6,492 bases of DNA from Eshraghiella sp045124255 (GCA_045124255.1 JBGVLM010000073.1:1-6492), one strand, 5' to 3'. Numbered from the stretch's first letter, positions 1 to 6,310 are shown. Numbers and translations: made by a program. Notes: generated by a model not told the origin, from the letters alone.

Positions 1-333
1 ACCTGTATGACCGCTCGCGGAACCAATATTCAAAACTGATTTTATGTCCGGCTGAATCCCATATTTTTCGGTTATATGGATAAGTGCTTTCAAATTTATA
101 TCAATATCTTCCTCGTTCTGTGTTCCTGCGTTATTGATTAAAATTTCAATACCGTCAAGCTCGGGCAGCTTCGCCTTTTCTCTCACATCGCACTTATAAT
201 GAACATAGTTTGGAGCATCAATACTTTTATCCTGTCTGTCAATGCCGATAACAGCATGACCTTCTTTCAAAAATATCTCTGCAATAGCTTTACCAATACC
301 CTGTGTGGTTCCGGTGATTAAAACTTTCATCAT
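1..333 (-). CDS. Short-chain dehydrogenase/reductase (SDR), 3' part missing at window edge
   Basis: This is the N-terminal 111 residues of a classical SDR oxidoreductase with a Rossmann fold. Visible motifs are the dinucleotide-binding TGxxxGIG (residues 7-14, TGTTQGIG), an acidic residue ending the second strand (D32, in GIDRQ), which usually means NAD(H) preference, the CDV adenine contact (48-50), NNAG (67-70), the helix-4 Asn (N80) and the catalytic-serine strand NIGSAS (S105 or S107). The YxxxK motif would lie just beyond the left edge, so activity cannot be confirmed. Two adjacent ATG codons (333 and 330) are possible starts; AGGAGG lies 6 or 9 nt upstream. I use the first, which overlaps the stop of the upstream transporter gene as ATGA and suggests translational coupling. 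The substrate cannot be told from this part. Membership of the SDR family is secure, a specific role is not. Confidence 0.9.
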   Translation of the reverse strand, partial: MMKVLITGTTQGIGKAIAEIFLKEGHAVIGIDRQDKSIDAPNYVHYKCDVREKAKLPELDGIEILINNAGTQNEEDIDINLKALIHITEKYGIQPDIKSVLNIGSASGHTG

Positions 334-1076
334 TGACCGCCTCCTACAAATTCAAAATATTCCTTACCGACAGATTCCTGTTTCCATTTTTTTGTGATAT
401 GGTAACCAATAGGAGAAAACACAAGCTCCATAATCAGTTCTGCCGCAGCACCTGTAAGAGAACACATAACGCATTGGATAAATGTCCAACAGAAGCCATC
501 CCAATAGATTGGAGCAAAAAACATGAATACGATAACGGCAAAAATCAGGTTATCGCAAAACTGACCGATAAAGGTGGATATGTAGGTTCTTGCGGCATAT
601 GCAAGTTTTCCATCCGGATTCTTACGGAAGCTCTTGCCAATCATCCAGTTTAGGGAATTGTTGATACCGGCAGATGCAAGAAACGCAATGGTGCTGCCAA
701 TCAAAACAAACCAAGTTCCACCAAAGATATTATCAAATGCCGTATAGTCATCTGCGTTGGAAGGAATAATACTTGCTACAAAGAATACAAGACAAGTCAA
801 AAGATTAATCCCTGACGCAAGAATGGAGATACGGTTGGAAGCCTTGGGTCCAAAATGCTTGGTTATGATATCCATACACATAAAAGACAGCCAGGATATC
901 AGAATGCCGCCGTCTAGTGCTATCCATTCAGTTTTAATAAGCGTTTTATTAGCAAGCAGATTCATACAGATAACGCTTACAACAAATAACGATACAACAG
1001 TTGATGGGATGTTCCTCAGTAAAAGAGTCATTTCACTACACTCTCGTTTTATCCGGCTAATAAAAGATGTTTTCAT
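330..1076 (-). CDS. VUT/YhhQ-family transporter, probable queuosine precursor (preQ0/preQ1) uptake
   Basis: This 248-residue integral membrane protein has about six hydrophobic segments (near residues 26-43, 53-73, 83-103, 120-142, 165-190 and 196-224). Family-like features are NLLANK (39-44), the DGG...SW segment (55-62), D69...FGPKA (75-79) and RTYISTFIGQFCDNLIF (163-179), which matches the S-x3-GQ-x2-D pattern of the YhhQ/DUF165 family (COG1738). Characterised members import 7-deazaguanine precursors of queuosine for tRNA modification; the exact substrate here is inferred. I start at the ATG at 1076 because GGGAGG (1087-1082) sits 5 nt upstream; an in-frame ATG at 1130 lies inside the leader hairpin region and has no such site. 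The stop overlaps the SDR start by 4 bp. The leader contains a strong terminator and a candidate preQ1 aptamer, which independently supports the substrate guess. Confidence 0.88.
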   Translation of the reverse strand: MKTSFISRIKRECSEMTLLLRNIPSTVVSLFVVSVICMNLLANKTLIKTEWIALDGGILISWLSFMCMDIITKHFGPKASNRISILASGINLLTCLVFFVASIIPSNADDYTAFDNIFGGTWFVLIGSTIAFLASAGINNSLNWMIGKSFRKNPDGKLAYAARTYISTFIGQFCDNLIFAVIVFMFFAPIYWDGFCWTFIQCVMCSLTGAAAELIMELVFSPIGYHITKKWKQESVGKEYFEFVGGGQ

Positions 1077-1087
1077 TGTTACCTCCC

Positions 1088-1123
1088 AAAAAAATAATGA
1101 CTTTGCAAAACACAAAGCCACTA
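1088..1123 (-). terminator. Intrinsic terminator in the transporter leader (attenuator)
   Basis: On the minus strand an 11-bp stem (1123-1113 with 1105-1095, two G-U wobbles) closes a 7-nt loop (1112-1106). It is followed at once by seven T residues (1094-1088), and the next base begins the GGGAGG ribosome binding site of the transporter gene. A terminator placed between promoter and ribosome binding site of the gene it precedes is the signature of transcription attenuation rather than of the end of a transcript. It is also too far from the previous gene's stop at 1239, with a -10 box between, to be that gene's natural terminator. Confidence 0.75.
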
Positions 1124-1167
1124 AAATCATACAAATAATATGAATAGTAGTCCTGGTTTTGTTTTAC
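1105..1167 (-). promoter_or_regulatory. Antiterminator pairing that competes with the leader terminator
   Basis: The A-rich strand 1167-1155 can pair with the terminator's 5' arm and loop (1119-1105). The pairs are 8 consecutive (1167-1160 with 1112-1105, one U-G), 3 after a bulged G1113 (1159-1157 with 1116-1114), and 2 after a bulged C1117 (1156-1155 with 1119-1118). Forming this helix destroys the terminator. The same A-rich strand is the 3' tail of the candidate aptamer just upstream, so aptamer folding would free the terminator: an OFF switch in the presence of ligand. The pairing was found by eye; no energies were calculated. Confidence 0.55.
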
Positions 1168-1195
1168 GACAGGATGGTACAAACGAACTGTCGGT
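1152..1195 (-). ncRNA. Candidate preQ1-I riboswitch aptamer (divergent)
   Basis: Stem CGACAG (1193-1188) pairs with CTGTCG (1172-1167). The loop begins TTC, and a cytosine (C1173) lies immediately 5' of the second stem strand, the position of the ligand-pairing C in preQ1-I aptamers. The stem is followed by an A-rich tail TAAAACAAAAC (1166-1156). Loop TTTG (1183-1180) can pair with tail CAAA (1161-1158), giving the H-type pseudoknot of this class. The tail resembles, from memory, that of the Thermoanaerobacter preQ1 aptamer (ACAAAAC-x-AGG). It sits at the predicted 5' end of the transcript, before an antiterminator/terminator pair and a queuosine-precursor-type transporter. The loop is slightly longer and the tail spacing shorter than in the textbook examples. 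It could instead be a different small-molecule or protein-binding leader. Confidence 0.5.
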
Positions 1196-1201
1196 CAGTT
1201 T

Positions 1202-1230
1202 ATTATATCGAATTCTTTTCTTATCAATAT
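1202..1230 (-). promoter_or_regulatory. Probable promoter of the transporter-SDR unit
   Basis: A perfect TATAAT -10 box lies at 1207-1202. The hexamer 17 bp upstream (1230-1225, ATATTG) is a weak -35. A better-looking TTGATA at 1227-1222 is only 14 bp away, too close to be ideal. Transcription would start near 1195, a couple of bases before the candidate aptamer stem. The promoter lies within about 40 bp after the stop of the DUF4190-type gene. Confidence 0.5.
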
Positions 1231-1238
1231 TTTTCTGC

Positions 1239-1715
1239 TTATGATGAGAACTGCTCCATAGCAGAAAAAATAAAAGGCAATGCAAATGATAATAAAATAC
1301 AAATAACTGCAATCGCACTAAAAATAAATGTAAAAATACACAGTACAAACGAAGCTTTTGTAAAACCTGTGTTCTCTCCATCGTTAAGCTTTCTAACCTG
1401 ATTTCTCAAATTAATGGATATTATTGCCAAAACTATTCCAAAACCCCAGCATGATGAAAATATTATTCCGATAATACTGAATACTAATGATTTTACTCCA
1501 AGATTCAGCTTGACTTTTTCAACCTGGTCATAATCATTTGTATCTACCTCAACATAATCAGCATTCTGCGTTCTGCTATAATTCCTATATGTATTATAAT
1601 CATTATAATTTTGTGTATAGTAGCTGTCAGGATTCCCTCTGTTACTGCTGTTATTATTACTACTGTATCCGTTTTCATTATCCGGCGAGCTGTAATATTC
1701 GTTTTCTTCGTTCAT
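1239..1715 (-). CDS. DUF4190-type small membrane protein with Asn/Tyr/Ser-rich N-terminus
   Basis: This 158-residue protein of unknown function has two parts. Residues 1-70 are low-complexity and hydrophilic, rich in Asn, Tyr, Ser and Asp, and probably disordered. Residues 74-101 and 121-150 are two hydrophobic segments joined by a polar loop (NLRNQVRKLNDGENTG). The SLVFSIIGIIFSSCWGFGIVLAIISI stretch and the pair of glycine-bearing helices resemble the DUF4190 family, a common Firmicute and Actinobacterial membrane domain with no known activity. The start is taken as the ATG at 1715, with GGAAGGA (1731-1725) 9 nt upstream. An in-frame TTG at 1733 would extend the protein by six residues but would place the binding site inside the coding region. 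It follows ung by 20 bp and probably ends the cheV-to-DUF4190 unit. No terminator is seen after it. Confidence 0.75.
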   Translation of the reverse strand: MNEENEYYSSPDNENGYSSNNNSSNRGNPDSYYTQNYNDYNTYRNYSRTQNADYVEVDTNDYDQVEKVKLNLGVKSLVFSIIGIIFSSCWGFGIVLAIISINLRNQVRKLNDGENTGFTKASFVLCIFTFIFSAIAVICILLSFALPFIFSAMEQFSS

Positions 1716-1735
1716 CCAATTTTTTCCTTCCAATA

Positions 1736-2410
1736 TTAAATATTTTCTATCTGCCAGTCAATTGGTTCTATTCCGTTCTTTGCAAGAAAATCATTACACT
1801 GACTGAAATGCTTACACCCGAAAAATCCTCTGTATGCTGACAGTGGAGACGGATGTGGTGCTGTAAGAATTAAATGCTTCGGATTAGTTAGCATAGGTAT
1901 TTTCTTCTGTGCCGGTGAGCCCCACAGCAAATATACAACCGGTCTGTCCTGTGCATTAACCGCATTGATAACAGCGTCCGTAAACTGCTCCCAGCCGCGC
2001 CCCTTATGCGAGTTTGCCTGATGTGCCCTTACCGTAAGAACCGTATTAAGTAACAAAACTCCCTGCTTTGCCCATTTAACTAAATATCCGTTGTTAGGAA
2101 TATAACAGCCCAAATCATCATTGAGTTCCTTGTATATATTCTGTAACGAAGGCGGTATTTCCTGTCCCGGCTTAACCGAAAAGCTGAGTCCATGAGCCTG
2201 ATTTACATTATGGTAAGGGTCCTGTCCCAACAAAAGAACCTTTACATCCTTTAAAGGGGTAAAATGAAAAGCATTAAAAATCTCATCACTTGGCGGATAA
2301 ATAACAGTACTTGTATATTCTTTTTTTACAAAGGTATATAATTCCTTATAATATGGCTTTGCAAATTCTGTTTTCAACGGTTCAAGCCAGTCATTATCTA
2401 TAGCCGCCAT
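1736..2410 (-). CDS. ung: Uracil-DNA glycosylase, family 1
   Basis: Ung removes uracil from DNA, starting base excision repair of deaminated cytosine or misincorporated dUMP. The 224-residue length is typical. The water-activating motif GQDPYH is at residues 62-67 with catalytic Asp64. The uracil-recognition Asn is N122 in LLLNTVLTV. The C-terminal DNA-intercalation loop HPSPLSAYRGFFG begins at residue 186 with the catalytic His186. PPSLQNIYKEL (86-96) is the usual DNA-contacting Pro-rich loop. All key residues are intact. The ribosome binding site AGGAGG (2420-2415) overlaps the TAG stop of hisF, and only 8 bp separate the genes, so the two are very likely co-translated from one message. A DNA repair gene beside histidine synthesis genes probably reflects operon packing rather than a shared pathway. 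Confidence 0.97.
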   Translation of the reverse strand: MAAIDNDWLEPLKTEFAKPYYKELYTFVKKEYTSTVIYPPSDEIFNAFHFTPLKDVKVLLLGQDPYHNVNQAHGLSFSVKPGQEIPPSLQNIYKELNDDLGCYIPNNGYLVKWAKQGVLLLNTVLTVRAHQANSHKGRGWEQFTDAVINAVNAQDRPVVYLLWGSPAQKKIPMLTNPKHLILTAPHPSPLSAYRGFFGCKHFSQCNDFLAKNGIEPIDWQIENI

Positions 2411-2418
2411 AGTTCCTC

Positions 2419-3180
2419 CTACAATCTTACCGAAACGCCTCTTTCTGCAAGATATTTTTTCAAATCGTTTATTTCCATTTCCTTATAGTGAAACAGTGAC
2501 GCAGCCAGAACCGCATCGGCATTGGCCTTGGCAAATGCGTCATAGAAATGTTCCATTGTACCCGCACCGCCTGATGCAATTACAGGAATTGAAACATTAT
2601 CCGAAATAATTCCGGTCAAATCCAAATCATAGCCTGCCTTAGTCCCGTCACAGTCCATACTGGTCAAAAGAATTTCTCCTGCACCAAGTCGGTTCGCTTT
2701 AATCGCCCATTCTACGGCGTCAAGGCCTGTATTAATTCTGCCTCCGGAACGGTATACATCCCAACCGCTTCCGTCCGCTCTTCTCTTGGCATCAATCGCA
2801 ACAACAACACACTGGCTGCCGAATTTATCCGCTGCTTCTGAAATCAGTGAAGGATTATTAATCGCTGCTGAATTAATTGAAATCTTATCAGCTCCTTCTC
2901 TTAACAGCAGTTTAAAATCGTCAACGCTTCTGATTCCTCCGCCAACCGTGAAAGGTATAAAAACCTTCTCTGCAACTCTTCTTACCAAATCCACAGTCGT
3001 ATTTCTTCCGTCAGAAGTCGCAGTAATATCAAGGAAAACGAGCTCGTCCGCTCCCGCCTTGTCGTATGCTGCCGCAACCTCTACCGGGTCGCCTGCATCT
3101 CTTAAATTAACAAAATTCGTTCCTTTTACAACTCTTCCGTTATTACAGTCAAGACATGGAATAATTCTCTTAGTGTACAT
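2419..3180 (-). CDS. hisF: Imidazole glycerol phosphate synthase, cyclase subunit HisF
   Basis: HisF is the TIM-barrel subunit that uses ammonia from HisH to convert PRFAR into imidazole glycerol phosphate and AICAR, linking histidine and purine synthesis. The 253-residue length is standard. The two catalytic aspartates are in place: Asp11 in PCLDCNNGRVVKG and Asp130 in VVVAIDAKR. The phosphate-binding segments FTVGGGIRS (77-85) and VIASGGAG are also intact. The start ATG has AGGAG (3190-3186) 5 nt upstream. It follows hisH by 26 bp in the order normal for the heterodimer. No other histidine synthesis genes are in the window, so if the organism makes histidine the rest must be elsewhere. Confidence 0.98.
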   Translation of the reverse strand: MYTKRIIPCLDCNNGRVVKGTNFVNLRDAGDPVEVAAAYDKAGADELVFLDITATSDGRNTTVDLVRRVAEKVFIPFTVGGGIRSVDDFKLLLREGADKISINSAAINNPSLISEAADKFGSQCVVVAIDAKRRADGSGWDVYRSGGRINTGLDAVEWAIKANRLGAGEILLTSMDCDGTKAGYDLDLTGIISDNVSIPVIASGGAGTMEHFYDAFAKANADAVLAASLFHYKEMEINDLKKYLAERGVSVRL

Positions 3181-3206
3181 AATATCTCCTAATTCAAAAA
3201 CAGTTT

Positions 3207-3812
3207 CTATAAATCAGCAAAATTCTTAAGGATTCTAAGTCCAACCTCTCCACTCTTCTCAGGATGGAATTGGCACGCATATACATTATTGCATTCAACC
3301 GCTGCATGAAAATGATTCGCATAATCTGCAGAAGCTGCCACTATTGACTCGTCCTCTGCCTTAAGATAATAAGAATGTACAAAATATACATATGACTGAT
3401 TCATTATTCCATTAAAAAGCTTCGAATCCTCTCTGATTTCCAATGAATTCCAACCAATCTGCGGAATCTTATATTCCGTTGTATCACTGAATTTTATTAT
3501 ACGTCCTCTAAAGATTCCAAGTCCCTCAACGCCTTCTGATTCCTCACTGGAATCAAAAAGCAGCTGTAATCCCAGACAAATTCCAAGTAACGGAGTATTC
3601 TTCTCCACTACCTTATGTATGACCTCCACAAGACCGAATTCCCGTAATTTAGCCATTGCATCACCAAATGCACCAACACCCGGCAAAACAACCTTATCTG
3701 CCGCCAGAATCACGTCTGAATCCCTTGTAGTAACAGTCTCATATCCAAGAAAAGCAAAAGCCTTCTCTACGCTCTTTATATTGCCTGCGTCATAATCAAT
3801 TATTGCAATCAT
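3207..3812 (-). CDS. hisH: Imidazole glycerol phosphate synthase, glutamine amidotransferase subunit HisH
   Basis: HisH is the class I glutaminase that hydrolyses glutamine and channels ammonia through the HisF barrel. The 201-residue length matches the family. The nucleophile is Cys79 in LLGICLGLQLLF, and the rest of the triad is His183 and Glu185 in CQFHPEKSG. The oxyanion-strand PGVGAFG (44-50) and the IIDYDAGNIKSV N-terminus (4-15) are typical. The start codon overlaps the TGA stop of the upstream membrane-protein gene by 4 bp (ATGA, 3812-3809). A GGAGG (3826-3822) inside that gene's last codons serves it at 9-nt spacing, so HisH translation is probably coupled to that unknown protein. 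Confidence 0.98.
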   Translation of the reverse strand: MIAIIDYDAGNIKSVEKAFAFLGYETVTTRDSDVILAADKVVLPGVGAFGDAMAKLREFGLVEVIHKVVEKNTPLLGICLGLQLLFDSSEESEGVEGLGIFRGRIIKFSDTTEYKIPQIGWNSLEIREDSKLFNGIMNQSYVYFVHSYYLKAEDESIVAASADYANHFHAAVECNNVYACQFHPEKSGEVGLRILKNFADL

Positions 3813-5269
3813 TGTGTCAATCCTCCAAGCCTGTCAATTGCGTTATAGTAATCCTGATAATCATCCATACGGTACAAATCAAGTGCTTCTGCTTCATCTA
3901 TTCCATATTTATCAAGTGTTGTCAACAGCTGCTGATATACAACGTTAACTCTGTCCGTAACATTATATTTCTCTGCCATCTCCTCCACAAGCTGCTTCCT
4001 GCCGACTGCATTAATAAGTGCGTCAATTGCTTCTGTTTCCATACCAAGTTCAATATAATTGCGGTATGAATCATTTCCCTGATTAACAATCATAAGAATA
4101 CGCACCTGTTCATAGAAATACTCATCCTGTGCCATTATATCAATTCCTGACAGTTCATCATAAGCCATTGAATAATTGCAGATATTGTAATAATTCTTTG
4201 CAGTATTAATTGTAAGCTTATAATTCAGGAAACGAACACCAAAATATCCGCCGACTAAAAATACAAGTACAAGTACCGTAATTATGGCAACTCCGCCCTT
4301 GCCGATATAAACCTTCTCAACAGGCTCCGTATTTGCTTTATCCGGCTTTTCTTTCTTTACCTTCCTAGGTGCTTTATTTTTCTTTGGCTTTGGAGTCTTT
4401 GCCTTCTTCTCCTTCTTAGGCTTTGTCTCCTTAACCTCGCCTTCATGTTCACCATTGTCATAAAGCTCATTTATAAGCTCCTGATTATCCTCCGACGATT
4501 TAGCCGGTTCATCCTCATCATCAAACAAAGTAATAAACTCTTTAAAAGATTTCTTACTCTTAGACTTTTCCTCTGAAACAGCTTTCTCTTTCTTAGGCTT
4601 TGGCTCACGCTTCTTTTTCTCACGTTTTGCACGTTTCTTCTTCGCACGTTTTGCAGTTTTATCAACTGTTTCAAAATCAGCATTAATATCAGACTCTTCA
4701 TTAGTTATGTCAGAAATTTTATCCAATTCCTCCTGCGTAAGCTTATCGTCCGTATGCTCATCGGGTATATCATCAACTGACATACCATCATCTAAAGCCA
4801 GAATATCTGAAAGGTCTTCCTGCTGTGCCGACTGATTCTTCTCTTCTTCTACGATTGATTTACGAAATGCATTTTCATCAACCTTAGTGTTCTCAGTGCT
4901 GTCCGAGCTTATAATGCCCTGCAAATCGCTGAAAAAATCACTTCCGAATTCATCAACAATCTCTGAGGCAGTTTCTTCGGAAACCTCACCGGCAGCGTCA
5001 TTTTCCTCCATAACGTCTTCAAGTACTAAATCCTTAAACTCATTATTGTTTTCAGAAATAATAGGAGTAATTTCCGGCTCTGTTATGTTATCCTTCTGAT
5101 CATCCTCCATCAATGCCTCATTCAATAAATCGTCGATGTCTTTATTGTCATCTGTCTGTTCTGTTGTATCATCTATGTCACTGCCATCCGCTGCGTCCGA
5201 AAATTCAGTGCTTTCCATCAAATCCTTAAGAAGGTCATTAAGGTACTCTTCTTCGCTCTTATCTGCCAT
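3809..5269 (-). CDS. Unknown single-pass membrane protein with long acidic, repeat-bearing cytoplasmic region
   Basis: I do not recognise this 486-residue protein. Residues 1-203 are strongly acidic and probably disordered. They carry six spaced short hydrophobic motifs of the form hydrophobic-x-D-[LI] at residues 10, 45, 78, 113, 153 and 185. Residues 204-241 are Lys/Arg-rich, 242-280 acidic, and 281-318 Lys-rich again with KPKKEK/KPKKNK runs. One transmembrane segment follows (about 326-348, GVAIITVLVLVFLVGGYFGV). The basic side before the helix predicts an N-terminus inside, leaving about 138 residues outside, which are Tyr-rich, polar and apparently helical, perhaps TPR-like. There is no signal peptide and no catalytic motif that I can see. 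The start ATG has GGAGG (5280-5276) 6 nt upstream. It lies 55 bp after cheV and overlaps hisH by 4 bp. A scaffold or anchoring role is conceivable but is a guess. Confidence 0.85.
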   Translation of the reverse strand: MADKSEEEYLNDLLKDLMESTEFSDAADGSDIDDTTEQTDDNKDIDDLLNEALMEDDQKDNITEPEITPIISENNNEFKDLVLEDVMEENDAAGEVSEETASEIVDEFGSDFFSDLQGIISSDSTENTKVDENAFRKSIVEEEKNQSAQQEDLSDILALDDGMSVDDIPDEHTDDKLTQEELDKISDITNEESDINADFETVDKTAKRAKKKRAKREKKKREPKPKKEKAVSEEKSKSKKSFKEFITLFDDEDEPAKSSEDNQELINELYDNGEHEGEVKETKPKKEKKAKTPKPKKNKAPRKVKKEKPDKANTEPVEKVYIGKGGVAIITVLVLVFLVGGYFGVRFLNYKLTINTAKNYYNICNYSMAYDELSGIDIMAQDEYFYEQVRILMIVNQGNDSYRNYIELGMETEAIDALINAVGRKQLVEEMAEKYNVTDRVNVVYQQLLTTLDKYGIDEAEALDLYRMDDYQDYYNAIDRLGGLTQ

Positions 5270-5292
5270 GAAATTCCTCCATTAATGCAATG

Positions 5293-5314
5293 AATTACGA
5301 AGTAATTTAATTAC
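5293..5314. repeat. Overlapping short inverted repeats between cheV and the next gene
   Basis: AATTAC-GAA-GTAATT (5293-5307) is a perfect 6-bp inverted repeat. Its right half is reused in GTAAT-TTA-ATTAC (5302-5314), so three alternating half-sites lie within 22 bp of the 55-bp gap. No T-run follows on the minus strand, so this is not a terminator. It could be an operator, an mRNA processing or stability element, or chance in AT-rich DNA. Confidence 0.35.
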
Positions 5315-5324
5315 ACGCAATCAT

Positions 5325-6230
5325 CTATTTAAGTAATAATTTATCAAGCTCTTCCACAAGCTTTCCTATTTCAGGTTTGGACATCTGAACATCTGCACCA
5401 AGCTGTTCGCCCTTACGTCTCATGTCATCACTTATAAGCGATGAGAAAATAACCACAGGAATGCTGCTTAAAACAGGGTCTGTTTTAATAAGCTTTGTAA
5501 GATGATGTCCATCCATCATCGGCATTTCAATATCCGTAATTACACACTTAACATGGTTATCGATATCATTCCTATGCTCCTTGGCCAACTTAGTCAGCTT
5601 ATCCCAGCATTCCTGACCATTAGGTGATGTATTAAGATTAGTATAGCCTGCTTTCTTTAATGACTCTGTGATAAGCTTCATTAACAAAGCTGAATCTTCT
5701 GCAAGATAAATAGGAATATCATTACGTGCTCTTGAAGAGTATTTCTCAATTTCATGCACCTTAAGTCCCGTTTCAGGCGAAATATCATTCACAATGTGCT
5801 CAAAATCAAGTACTACGATAAGTCTTCCGTCCATCTTAATTACACCAGTGGTAATTCCCTGTCCTTCTGAACTGATTGTTGCGTCCGGAGAAATAATATC
5901 AGCCCATGAAACTCTATGTATGCTGCAAACTCTATGTACACGGAATGCAATATTCAACTTATTAAAATTGGTTATAATAAGCATATCCGTACCGGCAGTT
6001 GAAGGCTTCGCCCCCGTAACCTTTGTTAAATCAATTACAGTAAGCATGGTATCTCTTGGCATAATAATTCCTTCAACAAAAGGATGTGCATTTGGAACCG
6101 GTGTAACCTTCTGATAAGGAATTATTTCTCTAATCTTAGCAACATTAATTCCATAGTGATTATCCCCTACCATAAATTCAAGCACTTCAAGCTCGTTCGT
6201 TCCGTTCTCCAATAAAATATTTGTATCCAT
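5325..6230 (-). CDS. cheV: Chemotaxis protein CheV (CheW-like domain plus receiver domain)
   Basis: CheV couples chemoreceptors to the CheA kinase through a CheW-like domain and tunes that coupling through a phosphorylatable receiver domain; it acts at the cytoplasmic face of receptor arrays. The 301-residue length is close to that of Bacillus CheV. The CheW-like part covers about residues 13-150 (VLEFMVGDNHYGINVAKIRE and GIITMP-like GIIMPRD). The receiver covers about 172-300. It has the acidic pair Glu178-Asp179 (LAEDS), phosphoacceptor Asp233 in ITDIEMPMMDG, switch Ser263/Ser264 (IFSS) and Lys285 in SKPE, so it should be phosphorylatable. I start at the ATG at 6230, with GGGAGG (6242-6237) 6 nt upstream; an in-frame ATG at 6248 would be six residues longer with no clear site. 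It is the first gene of the unit and points to a motile, chemotactic cell. Confidence 0.95.
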   Translation of the reverse strand: MDTNILLENGTNELEVLEFMVGDNHYGINVAKIREIIPYQKVTPVPNAHPFVEGIIMPRDTMLTVIDLTKVTGAKPSTAGTDMLIITNFNKLNIAFRVHRVCSIHRVSWADIISPDATISSEGQGITTGVIKMDGRLIVVLDFEHIVNDISPETGLKVHEIEKYSSRARNDIPIYLAEDSALLMKLITESLKKAGYTNLNTSPNGQECWDKLTKLAKEHRNDIDNHVKCVITDIEMPMMDGHHLTKLIKTDPVLSSIPVVIFSSLISDDMRRKGEQLGADVQMSKPEIGKLVEELDKLLLK

Positions 6231-6310
6231 AAAATACCTCCCAAGCATTTGCCAACAGGCTGTTTAGGACTGTCAGCATTATTTATTTCGAAAACATTAT
6301 AATTGAATTA

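Noticed and set aside
333..653. Plus-strand open frame of 106 codons opposite the transporter gene
   Set aside because: It is the antisense shadow of the transporter coding sequence. It has no ribosome binding site and no recognisable domain.
1127..1381. Minus-strand open frame of 84 codons
   Set aside because: It overlaps the C-terminal half of the DUF4190-type gene and the leader, has a low-complexity Leu/Phe-rich translation and no ribosome binding site. The antiterminator and terminator explain that stretch better.
2786..3229. Plus-strand open frame of 147 codons opposite hisF
   Set aside because: It is the antisense of hisF, an intact gene with all catalytic residues. The Ser/Thr/Leu-rich translation is typical of a shadow frame.
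4471..4701. Minus-strand open frame of 76 codons rich in Arg, Leu and Lys
   Set aside because: It is an out-of-frame reading of the Lys-rich and acidic part of the membrane-protein gene. Its composition follows from the lysine codon runs and it has no ribosome binding site.
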